Shown: positions 1 to 24,800 of the stretch, in pieces
Layout: each line of letters starts with the position of its first letter
Position numbering within the stretch: position 1 is the first letter of the stretch
NCBI GenBank assembly: GCA_014773175.1
Contig: VXCM01000706.1
Location: 538,806 to 602,805, forward strand
Source of the DNA: Lucifuga dentata
Taxonomy: Eukaryota; Chordata; Actinopteri; Ophidiiformes; Bythitidae
DNA: 64,000 nt
Reading direction: 5' to 3'
Program-made: the position numbers and the translations under genes
Notes under the pieces: generated by a model
The model's input: only the letters and a program-made list of their open reading frames with translations
Databases searched by the model: none
Told to the model about the DNA's origin: nothing

Positions 1-2614
1 TACTAATGGACTATCAACATTCTTTTCAGCACATTCAGGACATGTTTGTACATAAATTTTTTTTTAACCTAAGAAATCTTTTTGTTTTGTGAAATAAACT
101 GAAGACACGACAATGCAGCGATGTCTCAAGCAGCTGGAGTCTCCTTCTATTTTGCTAAAAGTGATACAACTTCTTCTTACACGCACAAGGAGGAGCATGG
201 AGGAAGCAGTCCCACTGGGATTTTGTCCCTGTCTGTGGTCTATGGGTTCAAAGCTTCTGGCATGGGGAGGAGAGCCCTTAAACAGCATATTAAGCAGGAG
301 TTAATTATATGCCAACCTATGTGACAAAGGGAAAGAAAAGCCTCCCTCTGAATGGCAGGACAAAAAAAGAGAAAAGTCATTATGCTGCCCACTTTTTTGC
401 ATTTGAAAAACTCAATTCTTATTTTGGCAATTCCATTTATACCTCTACAGAAAAGTGCAGAACATGTTGTGGAGCATGAGAGCTTATGCTGTGTTTGCAT
501 CAGTGTTCTCTTAATTTTTACATTTTATAGATTCTCACACAAACAGGAATACACACGTGCACACACCACATACATACATGCATGTGTCTGTGTACAACAT
601 TTTAAACTCACCAGCATATCAGCTTTTCTGTAATCTATGAAAAAGAGTATGGTCCTTCTGAATTATTATAATAATAAAAATATCACTAAAGTCCTAAGCC
701 AACAGATGATTTAAACTTTAAGTTCGTCTCCTATATGTCATTTTTGAAAAAAAAAAAAAAAAAAAAAAGATCAACATTTAATGGTCACTCCTGAAATGTG
801 CCTTTATCATCAAGTTAAATAAGGATTTAGGATTCACTTTTGAATGGCTGCATATGTTGTGTTCAGACAAAAATCTAAGACATAGCACAATGTTATGAGA
901 ACATTAATGACGTAAGACAAAATATGTTAAGAAGTGAACTAACCTTAAACTCAATAGGACACAATGAAGATGAAGCTTGTGGCTTTAAACAAAGACCATA
1001 GAAATGCCAAATGTTTTAGATTACAAAAATTACTTTAACAAACATAATTTAGTGATTAAATGAGTCATTTTAAGGAGAAAAAAGCAACTTTAAACCAATT
1101 TCCTGTACAAGGCTTGGTTTCCTAAAAACATAAACATATTAAACAAAAAAACATATACATATAACCAACTAAAACATATTAATACTCTATTTGTTGTCTT
1201 TCAAACAGAGATAATGAGACACTAGATTTGTTGTAGCATTTATCATTATAATATGATTACCATTTTCATTATTTTCATTATTAATTTACCTTACAACCCA
1301 TTTTTCCCACCTTTTTTGTGCACCTTTTTGCAGTTTGAATACAGCTGCAAATGAGTGAACACAGCTTTTGATCATAACATTTTGATGGATAACTCACTGT
1401 ATTATACTTTCTCAACATCTAACAATACATATACAGTAGCTCTCAGGTTAGCTGTGCCTCAAATGAACATTTTTCCAAATGTCAGGAGCTTCACTTAATC
1501 ATACATTATATTGACTCTGATGAGGTCACACCAGTCTGTTTGCTATTAAAAGCTGTAAATTATCAGTGTCTGTTCTCTGTGAAGTTTGTGGTCTTTGATC
1601 TGAGAACCACTGAATTCAGCTGCACGTTGAAGGAAGATGTGCAGGAAACCCTTTTCCCCTTAGAGCTGCATTTAATATTTTCTTCACCAACAATAGAGAC
1701 CCTCCCCCCTCCCATGCACACTGTAACTGACCCTATTTTGGAAATTTGCTATTGTTTCAAATCGCAAATCTGGATAAGCCAGATCACAAACCAGCAGTGC
1801 CTCAGGAGAACTTTACCCTGGAGCGAATGAGTCAACTTCAGCATCAGTGCCAGGCTGTAGTGGCTGTCTGTCTCCACTGTGCCATGCCACAACACCACAA
1901 TGCCAATATAGTTTGAGCACACTGGGGCCCCAGGAGCAGCAAGAGCCAAAACTGTTTAAAAAAAAAAAAAAAAAANTAAAAAAAAAAAAAAAAAAGGTAA
2001 TTACCGTGAAAAAAATATCACATCAACAACTTACATAAGCTGACAGGGACATCCAGCATTGTGTTTTAAGTGACAGACATAGCGTCATAATTATTAGTTT
2101 CCTTTTTAGTCCTTTGGAATAAGTATAGTTTTGGATATTAATCTTAATCTTTACTCTATTTTCCTTCTCACTCTCCATTGTCTCATGTCCTAGAAAGCAC
2201 AGATGCCATGTTAGTACAAACTTAGCACTTTTTTTCTTTCAGTGTTTAGCATTCCATGTTGCCAGTCCCCACTGACCACACAGAGACCATCCAAGCACTG
2301 ATGTCACCAAAAGCGTCCACAGTTACACTCATCCACTTTTATAGCAACCCACTGAGGCTCCTAATTGGCTGCCGTGACAGGCAGGCCCCAGTCATACTCA
2401 CAGAAAGGGTTTAATTAATCTGTAGGAAAGGGATACATAGAAAGTAATTAGGAATGCAGAGTGAATGACCTCTGTTTGGCTGATTGGTTTGAGTGGTTTC
2501 ACTAATTATGGGGTTAAGTGTGCAGAAACACAATGATAGAGTTCATTCATCTAGTTGCTCTGTTTACACTTTAACAGAGAGTGATAATCTATGTAGATTG
2601 TGCACCATGCAAGT
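1..2614. other. intergenic flank downstream of gli1
   Basis: No convincing exon. Contains A-runs (about 750-768 and around the N at 1976) and low-repeat stretches (about 1540-1950 and 2390-2560) that could be conserved non-coding DNA, judged only from their ordinary complexity. Confidence 0.4.
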
Positions 2615-3014
2615 TATAGAACCATACTGGTGATTTTGCATGTTGGAGCCTATTAAATAGACCCACAAACACCTTATGTTACCATCAATGATTTCCAAAA
2701 CATAAGACCGTATTTGTTTTTGTGTTACTTTGCTTTGTGTTACTAATCTTTCAAAATCAAAGATTCAGGTGATACGGCCTCATTAAAATTTCATGTTTTG
2801 CCTCCTAGCACTTTCGCACGATTGTAGAAGGCATGGTTGTTTTTAATTTCTTGGTAAAAGCAGTCTTCTCCTGGGACTATATTTCCTGGTGGAGAAATAC
2901 ATTTTCTTCTGTGTAGCTCTGTGTTGGATTGGTTAAATTAAGTAATTTTGACAAAAAAATAAATAGAATAAAAATAAAATAAAAATAAAATTAAATTAAA
3001 ATAAAATAAAATAA

Positions 3015-3059
<45 letters not shown>

Positions 3060-3287
3060 GCTGTGATGGATTACCTATCTCAAGCACATTTCAAGTCTCT
3101 ACAAGTTGATTTTTATAGCATACTGGAATGAATTGAAACCAATGGCAGTCTGGAAGGTAGGAAAAACAATTCAAAAAATGTACCACTCCAGTAACATATT
3201 TAGGGAAATGGTTGACAGTAATGTAGTGTGTATGTGGGTTGTATTTATTGGGCTCAAACATGCAAAACTACTAGTATGGTCCTTTAA
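2615..3287. mobile_element. foldback-type MITE, copy 1
   Basis: The left end ACCATACTGGTGATTTTGCA and the right end TGCAAAACTACTAGTATGGT are imperfect inverted repeats. A second inverted pair sits inside (AATGATTTCCAAAACATA against ACATATTTAGGGAAATGGTT). An AAT/AAATA microsatellite (about 2950-3058) interrupts the middle. It is related to three other copies in the window. No coding capacity, so non-autonomous. The outer TTAA-like ends suggest, but do not prove, a TTAA target. Confidence 0.7.
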
Positions 3288-3643
3288 GTTGAGGGCCTTC
3301 CTGTTTAGTGAATGATAAATACACCTCTGTACTTGTTCTCAGGCTGTACTGCCCTCTGTTGGGGGGAACATATCATTGCATTAATCCAGCTCACAAAACA
3401 AATGTCCCTCATTTAACTGCAGAGCGTTCAAGTCCTCCATCCCAACACAGTAATGTCACCACATAATAAAAACCTAACAAACCCACTGAAATGTCAGATG
3501 GGATCAAGTGCATGTCTGCTATTTGAGCAGAATTAAGGCTTGTGACTGTTTGTAATAAAACAGAAAACCACATCACTCTGAGAGAAAGGAAATGCAAATA
3601 AAAGTTTTACAAACATTTTTCTATTTATCCCAAACTGAACATT

Positions 3644-3649
3644 TTTATT
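3644..3649 (-). terminator. candidate polyadenylation signal 2 of gli1
   Basis: AATAAA on the minus strand, about 2.2 kb after the stop, followed by a T/GT-rich stretch. This would give a long 3' UTR. Confidence 0.3.
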
Positions 3650-5854
3650 CATAACCTGGTATAATATAGCACATTTGTATAAAAATGTAGAAAATTGTAC
3701 ACAAAATATAACACTTGGCTTTTGTCTATTATAGTTAATGCTACTATTATAGCTTTCTGTTGCTAAAGGTGATATTCTTTTGCCAGCAAAAAGTCAGAAT
3801 GAAGGATGACAGTTATAAAAATAACACACAAAGAAGGCAACATCCATAAAGTTCATTAATATAAAAGATAATTTTATACAAAACATCTTATACATTCTAA
3901 AGAACAGCACTATCAGTCAATGTTCATGCTGTTATTACTAGTGTTAGTGTTGTGTTAACAAAGACTATTTGTGCATCGTTTTCTCAGTCATGTTAAGCTG
4001 TCTTTGGCAGGTTGTACACTTATTTCCAAAATCAAAATGCAGAAATGTTAATTCCTGCAAATGCTTTGTAACATTCTACTAGATTATTTCAGAATGCCAT
4101 ACAAACATAACTTCAGCACTACTTTAATGTGGCCACAAGGTGTAAGCTGAGCTCAAATGTGTTCCTGAATGACTACTGAAAAATACTGTGGTAATATTTT
4201 GACATAATCAAAATGAGGTACATATCAATATAGTCATAAGAGACAGAGACCTTCCCACACGCAGTGCTGTCGTCAGTGCAAAGCCACAATGTAAAATTAG
4301 CTCAACTGCCAAGAGCTGCAGCCTACTTCAAGGTGATACAGCTCAATAGTCGCACAAAAGTACCTCAGCGTACCTGTTAAATAATGTACTTTACTACAGT
4401 TGTAGCAATAGCGATAACATTCCCCCTACTAGATCTCCTATCTTGAAAAAGTAATGCAGATTTTCTCCAAATTATTCCTCTTTGGGATAAGAGCGAAAGT
4501 GCAGCAGCACTGTACTATGTATGTACCCCAGTTTGTCCAATATTAGAAAAGATGACTGGTCTGTTACAGGTAAATACAAGCTGAGTCAGGTCTTCCTCAA
4601 AATGGCCATCCTCAGCTGAGTAGTATATGAGTTGTATGTCTGTTAAAAGTTAAATGAAGGCATTAAAATTTTTAAATCATTAGACATATACTGAGGGAAG
4701 TGTTGCACACATACTGTAATAAGCTTGAGCTTTAACCCTTATGCATATCATTTAGAAAGAGTGAGGCACTTTCTACATTTGTAATCATAAATCACGCTGT
4801 TGAAAAAACATACATGGCTGGTTTAGGAACGCTTGCAGTAACGTGTGCAAACTCTCTGTCTGGAAAGCATTTACCCCAATGAACACTAATAATTTAGAAT
4901 CCCGAGTGTCTGTGTGTAGACTGTGTTTGTACGTGTCTATATTTGTGCAGGATTTGCCACTAATACAAAATGCTTTGTTCAATGACAAAGAAGAAACTCC
5001 TAGAAATACAGGTTAATATTAAGTAGCACCGAGAAATTGTCAGTCACTAAAAACACTCTTTAGTCTGTATTCAGCTCTTAAAACATCAGTCTTATTAACT
5101 CACATCTGAACATTGGCCTTCAGCATCCAAGCAGTCTATCACGAGACGGTGGAGGATTTTCCCATTGTCCCATTGTCATATACAGAGCATATATAAATGT
5201 ATATAAAATTTATTTACATGCATCCTTCTCTGCTCCACTGTTGCCACAGCCTTGTGTGACTGGAATGCCTATTTGTAAAAATAGTCCATTGTCAGCTTTT
5301 AATGTCAGGCATACAGATCTGTCTCTTACAGTAAAGCACAGAAAAAAGTACCAAGGCAACAAAGAAACACCACAGCAAGACAGACTGATCAGGCACCTTT
5401 GGTTTTAAGGTTTGAGGCAGAGATTCTTTTTCAATCTTGGATCACATGAGTAACTTAGTCTGACTAACTTAGTCTAACTTAGTCTGAACCTGCAACCCCA
5501 AATTATTACAACATAACAGACTCATGACTTCTGTAGCAAAAGACCCCATTGCCAGTTTTGGACTCTGGTTGTCACACTTTGAAACATAAGGGTTAGGGTT
5601 CTTTTACAAATGAAGGCTTATGGATTCAACCCAGACTAATGATGCATACACACTTCTGTTCAAATGTCCATCCAAACTCCAATATAACCTGAACTTGCTT
5701 GTAATGAACAACAACAGTAAAAGATTTTAAGTCCCAGGCTGTTTACTTCCAGCAGATTAGCTACTTATATTTCTCTGATTACAATTAAAAATTAAAAACT
5801 GGCCAAGGAGACTGCATGATTGTTTGTCTTGAAAAACTGTCCCAGAGGCTTCTT
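3650..5854 (-). other. gli1 3' UTR / downstream flank
   Basis: AT-rich sequence without coding potential on either strand. Probably 3' UTR at least to 5209 and possibly to 3644. No repeats recognised. Confidence 0.4.
5209..5214 (-). terminator. candidate polyadenylation signal 1 of gli1
   Basis: AATAAA on the minus strand, about 640 nt after the stop codon, followed by a TGTATATG-containing stretch. It is one of two candidates. Confidence 0.35.
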
Positions 5855-15731
<9,877 letters not shown>

Positions 15732-16734
15732 TGGAGCTCCTGGACCTACTGCTCCCTTACACACTAGACCTAAACCCAGAGACAAGAACAAGGTTCAGCT
15801 GAGGAGAGGAAATCCAAATAAACCCAACCAAATCTAACCTAAAAAAATCAACACTGAACTACACCAAAGAGAAAAGCCAAATACAAAAAACAATTGTGGC
15901 TGGGAAAAAGAATGGGTGGGATCACAATAACAGACCAGACCAAACTAAGCAAAACAGTTCAAGGGCCAAATAAGCTCTTTCTAAAAGGCTTGACTTGTGT
16001 ATTTTTAACAGTGTTTGACAAAGTATCAAATCCTTACTTTAAAAAACACAATACCACAATGTAAAGTTGTTATATTAAAAGCAAAAGTTCTGTCTTCAAA
16101 GTAGTAGTTCAGTAAAAGTAAAGACGGTTAGCAGTGAAATGTAGCGTCCTTTCAGCTCTGGAGTTTGGATTGCATCAACATGTTATTATTTTGTATAAAT
16201 TATTTCCATACAAGCCAGGATATTGTTATTTTAATTACTGATATGTACAGGATGTGTTTGCTTAATTTTTGCATAAAAATGTTTATTATGTATCCTGCAG
16301 AAAATCTTTCCAAACAAGTTCAGGCATGCACAGGTGCTTTGCAGATAGCATAATCACAGAAATAAATACATCCACACACTGCAACGATTTGTGGTGATTT
16401 TTATAGAAAAAAAAAAAAAAAANAAAAAAAAAAAAAAAAACTACAAATTTTGTCTGTGAATGAATGTTGCCGTCTTTCTGAGTCAGCAAAGAGTGTCTGT
16501 GTAAGGTAATTCTAGCTGAGTGATCTTGGGAAGGAGCCAACCACATCAGTGCAGGTACTAATAGTCACAAAGGTTGGCTCTTACATAGTTAGAGAGGTAA
16601 TTAGGACAAATAGTTACCGCACACATCCATGTCACAAGCCCCTTTTCCACCATAAAAACTACTTCTGGAGTTGAGAACAAAACCATACCATTACCATTTT
16701 TTTTTTTTTTTCAGCACAGGAACCAAAGCTGATA

Positions 16735-16776
16735 CCCCCTGGGTCAGGAACTACACTCTAGTTCCTGACCCAGGGG
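16735..16776. repeat. short hairpin in a repeat-like block
   Basis: CCCTGGGTCAGGAACTA and its exact reverse complement are separated by only a few bases. They sit within about 16640-16990, which resembles a small teleost DNA element (TTTTCCACCATAAAAACTAC start). Confidence 0.55.
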
Positions 16777-17735
16777 ATAGTACGTTATGGTGGCCCAGGA
16801 ACAACCTGGGGTGGAGCTTGAAGCACTAAATGCACTGATTGGTCAAGCGCTAACATCACAGAGCTATTTTAGACACTATGCAAATCCCAACTACCATATT
16901 TTCTATAGAAAACGCAAAGTTGTAGTTGTTGCTGTAAAAGCAAAGATGAATAACAAAAATTCAAACATGTTGGAGAAGGCGATTTGGAGCAACAATGAGT
17001 TCTAGAACTGTGGTGAAAATGTAGCTATAGATGTTACAATGCGGAGAAAAGCCAAAAAAAAAAAAAANCAAAAAAAAAAAAAAGTAAATTAAAAAAAATG
17101 TGTTCATGTGAATATTTATCTTTTTGTCAAACCAGCTAAATTAACTATATATTAAATATTTTGATTTTCAAGTTAACTGAAATGTGACTAACATCAAAAA
17201 CTGACAGAATCACTTGTCTTTTGAGGACATTTGTTACTGTCACCCTAACTACCTGTTATCACTGAAAAAATAAAATATAATTTATATTTTTAAAAAATGA
17301 GGCTTACAACTCTTTCATCCATTTCTACTCTGTAGTAAAGCCGTCATGCATGTGGAGTTAAAATACCACATTGCTACTGTTCATGTGACAAGTGTTCAAA
17401 CCCAAACTAGGAAAACTCATGTCTGCTGCAGATGAAAGCCTTGTGCTTTCATGTTCGGCCGTAACAGGTTGCCATGACTGTTATGCAGTAGCACAAATGC
17501 TAAAAGGGCAATAGGGACCTATTTAAGCCCACCAGCCACCAGAGGGATTTAGTACACAAAGATAGCAGGGCTGCTAAATGATGTGGGCAGTCTGGAGTAA
17601 CTATACATCTTCAGCGTTGGGTTCAGATGTGAGGATGATAATTAGCTGGAAGTGCTAAATAGAGATCTTGCCGAGTACCTCAGCTGTCCAGAACTAATAA
17701 ATACCAGGACGGGGTCCCCAGACAGCCTGACATAC

Positions 17736-17736
<1 letters not shown>

Positions 17737-17784
<48 letters not shown>

Positions 17785-17839
17785 GTCTGTCTCACCAGGG
17801 GGTAGCATGAGAATCCAGTGGCCACCAAGACTACAGAGA

Positions 17840-17870
<31 letters not shown>
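17737..17870. repeat. CA and TG microsatellites
   Basis: A CA run at about 17737-17780 and a TG run at about 17840-17868, separated by roughly 60 nt of unique sequence. The two runs are complementary and could pair. Confidence 0.9.
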
Positions 17871-17871
<1 letters not shown>

Positions 17872-18494
17872 TTGTGAAAGTGTGAGTATGAATGTGAACA
17901 TAGAAGTAGTCTGTACTGTCCAGTGACAGGTGTGTATGAGCGAGTATATAAGAGAGAGTTTGGAAGACAAGTGTATTTGCATATGTGTGTGCATATGTGG
18001 GTGTGTTTGACATGATAAATGTAGTGGATCTCAGAGTGAATAATGGATGAGACACCTGCATATAAGTAGGTTGGAATTTAAAAAAAAATGCTTGCTGAGT
18101 TTGTCCACGGAGCAAGACAGCAAAAGTGAATGAGTGTGTCTGTACTACGGGTATCCACTTGTACTGTGCAATTCATTTGTGTAGCACATAGTTTTTGCAC
18201 TCATCCAGTGCAGTAAGTGCACACATTAATACATACCACATTCATTTATCCATCCAAACATAGAATGAGTCAACATTAATGTTTACTAACTCTGAGTATA
18301 CCTGCACAGCACAATATATACAACTATCAAATGAATGGTTGCATGAAAGTGCATTGCGGTTTACAATTGGAATTGGAGTCATCTCAAGACATTTTTGAGG
18401 ACAGAATCATTTATATTTTTATATATCACAATGAATTTCATGAAGCAAAAACATTCAAAGGATATGAAGTGGAATGAAAACAATCAGCATTTAT

Positions 18495-19235
18495 GTACAC
18501 TAGCTTGCAAAAGTTTGGAGTCACCCAGAAATGTTCATGTTTTTGGCTAGAAAGTGACACTTTTATTCACCAAGGTGGCATTAAATTGATTCAAATATAC
18601 TGTATAGCCAAGACATCAATAATGTTGCACATAGCATCACTGGTTTCTAATGAATTATTCACATACAACTGCCAATTTCAATCAATTAATTAATTATTCA
18701 TGTAAAACTCCAAAGCCCCAGTTTCAGTGGTCATTACTGTAGTGTCCAAATGATGAACTCTTTTAGCTCATCCTTAATTAATCAAGTTTAAGTGCTAATT
18801 GGCTATTTGTGACACCTTTGTAATTTTGTTAGTACACCTCAAACCCATTATTCTGTTAAAGAAACAGAATCTGTTAAAGAAAAAGCAGGCAAGTTGTGTT
18901 TCTGGGTTCAAAATGGGTCAAAACAAAAGAGCCGTCTGAAGAAATGCGTCAATCTATTGTTTTGCAAAATGAAGGTTATTCCATGTATCAGACTGCCAAG
19001 AAACTGAAGATTTTTTACAAAAGTTTCCATCATTGTCGAGAGAAAAGGGCAAACTGGATCTAACCAGGACAGGAAAATGAGCAGAAGGCCCAGATGCACA
19101 GCAGCACAGAGAATAAGTACATCAGAGTCTGTAATTTGAGAAACAGATGCTTTACAGGTCCTAAGTTGGCCGCTTCGCAAATAGTACACGCCAAATACCA
19201 GTGTCATCTGCAACAGTGAAAAGACAATTCAGGGA
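18495..19235 (+). mobile_element. degenerate Tc1-like transposon, 5' part
   Basis: The left end reads GCTTGCAAAAGTTTGGAGTC, a common Tc1-family terminus in fish. From 18913 a broken transposase frame starts MGQNKRAV. After a stop and shifts it continues with pieces typical of the Tc1 N-terminal helix-turn-helix: EMRQSIVL, NEGYSMYQTAKKLK, and GQTGSNQDRK. The catalytic DDE part and right end are absent, so the copy is dead. Confidence 0.8.
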
Positions 19236-21589
19236 TTCTATCAAAAACATAAAACAATGAATGGATATATGAATGGATGGATAAATTAATGTGTATGTAT
19301 TATTGTTTGCATGTATGTATATGGCTTTGTTTATGTACATGTGTATGTACTGTAAGTATGTATGTGCTGTATCTACTGTGAGTGTGTATGTGTATAGATG
19401 AATGGACGGATGATTCCATATGTGCAGGATGCTGACACAGGTGTCGTGGCATTGTGCTATTTTAGGTCAATATTTTGTGAGAAATGCTGAAGTTAGTCAT
19501 TTTGTGGTGCTGGCGTTGAGAGGGATGGGGCAGCAGCATATTAAAGACCTCAAGGCCATAAATCAAACAGCTAACTAAACAAACCTGCTGTACTGCGCCA
19601 CAGTGAGCTGGGCAGAAACCAAGCCGAGGAGCTGAAGTTGAGAACGGGATGTCCAGTCTTGTTCTAGACCCAAATCCTCACTAATCAAACACTTCAGGTT
19701 CACTCTGCCTAAAAATACTCCCCTCCACCCCCCCAAAGAAAAGCCCTACATCATTGCCATCACACAGTTATCCTTGACACCAACCCATCACATGACTTCA
19801 GTGCAAAAAAGCAGGAAATAATGGAAAAAGCACACAGCAAATAAAAGAGCTCTGTCCAAAGTACCTAGTAATTATTTACATCATCAATTAATATAATGAC
19901 TTTTTTCAGTTTAGCAATTACTCACTTACTTATTCTTTAAAATGTCCAAAATATTTAAAAATAGTCATCAAAGATTCCTAAAACTACTTTGTCTGACCAA
20001 AGTTCAAAAAAGGTATTCAGATGAAACTGATAAATGATTAGTTAATTATCAATTATTTAATTGATATGTCAATTGATTTACCATTTCAGTTGTAATGTAA
20101 TAAAAATAAGGAGTCGTATTTTTGGTGTATAAACATCTAAAGTCCCCAACCAAAGCATACAGGAGGATATAACCGTTTTTATGAAGGTACAACAGCTAAT
20201 AGGCTGTTTTGTTGCTATTTGATCTCCAAACTTGCCATTTTTATTAGACTCAGTCGACTGAGGACATTTTTGAACAAGCCTGGGCTGAGGAATACTGAGT
20301 GTGGTCTAAGCTTATAAATTTCCATTCCTACATACCTTCTCTCCAAAATATGGTTCTGCGTGGGTGTTTTTTTTTTTTTTTTTTTNTTTTTTTTTTTTTT
20401 TTTTCTTCCCCGTAATGGGGTATTTCTTCTTCATTGACTGTCAGAAACCCAACTACAGCAAAGACCTGCATTAAGCAAAATGATAACTCCAGCAGGTGTG
20501 ACCCCAGGTCTTCTGTGAAGCTCACACGTTTAAAAGTGCCAGCCAGCTATAAGCAGCCTTAAGGAGCCTCACTCCTTCATTTCACTTCAAAGTGACGCTG
20601 GGAACAGAGAGCATGGTCATTTCTTTTTACTCCATTCTGAACAGGTGGACATTATAGTGTCTGATTATTGCATTCATTCATTATCAACAAAGAGTGTGTT
20701 ATTTTCAATAACATTCATAATACGATTCATATCGGGGCGAAAGTTTCAGTCAACATACAGGAAAGCTGTACAGTACATTTTCGTTGAGTTCATTTGGTGT
20801 TATTTGTATGCTTTTCTTTCCATAATATAGGCAATAATACATAAAGCATATTTGGTATTTCATACACTGAATGTAATAGTGATAATTATTACTGTGCTTT
20901 AATATAAAACAACAGAGGAGAAAAAAGCAAAGCAGCACAAAGAAACAACCCATTTGACAGCATAACGATATGAAGTAATAAAAACCATAAAACAGATAAA
21001 TAGCAGAATGCACATTAAAAGACAAAGCACCTTATTACAGAGAGCACTAAATACTATGGATAAGTAGCATTATAATTTTCAGTATATATCAGTTTTATTA
21101 GAGGCCTGACAATCATTATTTTAAATTTTTTAAGTTACAATGAAGCCAAACATTTGCTGCCAGAATTGTTGGTGCATCTGTTGCAAATATTTCAAAATTA
21201 TGCAATATGGCAAAGGGACAAGTCTTACAAATTATGGCATTATATCGTGAACATGGGAAGCATGGTGACAAAACCTGGTTTGGCTATTTGTGATATTCTC
21301 ATTTAGCATTGGTCCTCCTCCCTCTGAGGCAAATCTCTAGGGAGGACAACCATTTCTACAGGTCACTGGTCCTGTCAGACAAAAGGCCTGATCCATCTCC
21401 TCCTCCGCTCTCCCTGCACTCTGAGTCTGCACGGTTCTCCTCGGGTGTAACACTAAACTGACCCACCCCAATCACGTATAAAGGGGCATTTCATGACAGC
21501 CCCTACCCTCTTAAGCCTTGCTTATTTCTCTCCAAGTGAGATCTAGCTGAATCATGCAGTATAAATGCCCATCTGAAAGTATATTCCCT

Positions 21590-21850
21590 ATCTCTCTCTC
21601 TCTCTCTCTCCCTCTCTCTCTCTCCCCCTCCCACCCTCTCCCTTTCCTGCTTTCTCCTCTTGCTCTGTCATTTCTCTCCCTTTCACTCTTCCATCCTCTC
21701 CCTCAGTCCCGCTCTCCGTACTTTCCTTCCTTCACTCTTGCTTTTCCATTTCTCTGTCTATCTCTGATGACTATCTGTTGCTCTCCCTCCTCTCCTCAAG
21801 CTGTCTCCACCCTCTCCCTCTCTCTCTCTCCCTCTCTCTCTGCTCATTCC
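21590..21850. repeat. CT-rich low-complexity tract
   Basis: Interrupted CT/CCCT repeats. The 140-codon serine/leucine open frame here is a by-product of the repeat. Confidence 0.85.
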
Positions 21851-24800
21851 TGCTCTTGCGACCTCTCTCGCTTACCCCTCCCCCTCCTGACAGACTTGCA
21901 GTCGAGGTGGGTGTTCTCTGGCTGTTATGACTTGAGAGATGATAATGGCAGCTATAATGTAGCCAGCCGTTCCTGATGTGGCTGGGCTTGTGGGGGATTC
22001 TGTTGTGTTTGGGCCGGAGACAAGCAAGGGAGGGAGGGAGAAGAAAGAAGGCGGGGCTTGGGCCCTAAGCCAACCACAGCCCAGATTCTACCTCATTTTC
22101 TTTTTCATTTGTGTTTTTCTTTCTCTCTCTCGTCACCCACCAACTCCTTCTAGCCTTGTTGTTTTCCTTCAGTGGTAAACTTTGTTTTTAGNCCCCCCAC
22201 CTCACACACACGCACGCAAACACATGACGCAGACACTCCTCTTCTGCTTTCCCCCACCCTCCCCTGTGTTTTCTACCCCTTTACCCATAATCTGTGAATT
22301 CCTCACAGCTGCTGTAATGAGATGGGGACCAATGTGACCAAAGAAAGGCCACAGCAATGGAGGCATCACTGTAATGTACAATAAGCCCGACTCACTGCCC
22401 TGCTGCAGGTATGATTAATGTCACATTTTGAACAATGTAAAGGAGTGCTGCATATACAGAAATGAAAAGAGAGAATTTTGAGTGTGAATATTTTTTTGGT
22501 AATTACATTTGAAAAAGTGGGGTTGTATTATATTTGAGGACTAGACATTTACAGCATTAGACGTTCTGGTTACACAGCAAGCCTCTTATTTTAAAGAGAA
22601 CATGTACATATTTCTCTGTTCTTATTTTAATTTGGGGATCTATTTTAAAACCTCTGCAATGCTTTAATTTGCAAACCCCACATTAATTCAATTCTACTCT
22701 CCCCTGCTGAAGCACTGCTACGCACACTGAGTGAAAACAGGCAGTTTAAGGGACTGTTTCTTCAAAGTCTCCCATCACGGAAACCTTGCTGTGTTCTAAC
22801 TGGCCAGCTGCGTCAAGAGCTGGCAACACCAATGTGCAATAAAAGTAATACGCTGATGAAACGCCACTTGCTTGCTAGCTTCCTACTTTGTGGCCAGGTT
22901 TAACAAGCTAATACAGGCAGTAATGTATTAGTACTAGTACAGGCAGGTAAATTGAAAGATGTTAAATGTTGATGTCGTCTTTACACTTAAATAAAGAACT
23001 AAGATAAAGTGAAGCTTTTAGGCCATTTTTTTAGGCATCAATCTTCAACACATACACTACTTCCAACTATATTACACTGTAAAAATGAGCCTCCTTTGTG
23101 TCTAACCCTGCTCCTGATTCACCTACTTTACTGTAGAAATAGACCCAACAGAGCATACTTTATATTTGACTGAGTCAAATCTGTCTATCAAATCTGTCAA
23201 TCTGCCAAAGATATATACTTTCACAGAATGTCCTGTTGGGTGACGTCAAGTCCTAAAAGAAGGTCTTAAAAATGTCAGGGAAAATTATTCTGTGGCCCTG
23301 CTGGTTTTAAATCTTCAAGATAGTATTTTTCCTTAAACAAGTTTTGCAAATTGGGAGATCTTATAATTAGGTCCCCGTATGGTTGGGGTACTTTTTGTTT
23401 TGAGACCTGTGGAGGCAGTTTTGTGACAATTTGTCTAAATGAGAAGAAATGAAGATAATAAGTTAGTAAGTACAGACTAGACTACAATAGAACTTTTTTT
23501 TGGTATGTGAAAGTTTGAGGAAGAGGCACTTAAATTGGTAAAAAAAAACAAAACAAAAAAAAAAAACTGACACCCAAATTGTGCTTCGTAAATGAAGCCT
23601 AAAATGTGTGATTGTCCAATGGCTGCACATGGCAAATACACAACAAATAAGCTTTTGGTTGAAGGTGTGAGACACCAAACTTGTAATTTGGCAGGTGAGG
23701 TGAACAGATAAAGAAACTAATGTTTACCAAACTAGCACTGTGGTTTACTACAGTCAACACCATAACCCACGTTTCAACCCCACTGATTCACACCTCACAC
23801 ATATCCATGTACTGTAAAGTGTGGGCTGAGGAAACAGTGCTGCTGGGGTTCTCACCTTGTCGAAATGGCAGAATGAAATGTTGATCCCTTGTTGCTACAT
23901 AACTGGAGTGACTGATGACAGACATTGGGGCACTAGAGGACATGAGTGCTACTCAGCATCACTATACATCGTAGAAAGGGAGCTGAGGTGAACCAACCGC
24001 AGTACAGGAGAAAACAGAAATCACACAGATGAGTCTGTGCTGTATTTTTTTTTTTTTTTTAAGTTCAGGAAGTTGTCAGTCATATTTTCATTCACTGCAA
24101 TGAGATTTTATGCTGAGAGAAGAGGAGTTTTAAACACATACAGTATGTCTGGAAGCTTGGAAACAAGCAAAATAAAATCAATGGCAACCACTTTTCATTC
24201 AAAAATATATTAATTTACTCAAGCTATGCTATGATTACTTTTTATAACTGTTGGCTTGATTAGTTAGTGACTTCAGTGTTGTTTTAGGATTAGGACTGGC
24301 TCACCTCTCCTTGCTTTCATTTGCCTGTACAAGCAGAGTTTTGTCCTGCTGGCCATGAGCAGCTTCACTTTCTCAGAGGCAACCAGATGTTTAACACGTG
24401 CTGTCATCTGCCAGAACAGAGAATTTAACTGACAATTCTCAGGTCTACCAAGAGGAGAGACATGGTGCCTGCAACACGAGTGTTTCTTTCCTCATAACTC
24501 GCCATCGTTCGCTGTTCCTTCACTCCAGCTTTCTCCTTTTCCATTTTTTCTCTCCTCCTCTAGGCCACCCACCCACCATTCTGCACATACCTGTGGTTTC
24601 CTGTACCCCCTCCTCTTCTCCTCCCTCCTCTCTTTACCTCCAGCCTCTTTTACTCTACACAACTCCCACTACACACCTTCCTCTCCTCCATGTCTACCAT
24701 ATTACATCAAACCAAACTTTTGTCTCGCCTTCTCTTCTTCTTATTTCAGTGTGTCTGTATCAGCAGCACGGTGTATCAGGTAGGCAAAACCCTAAACCAC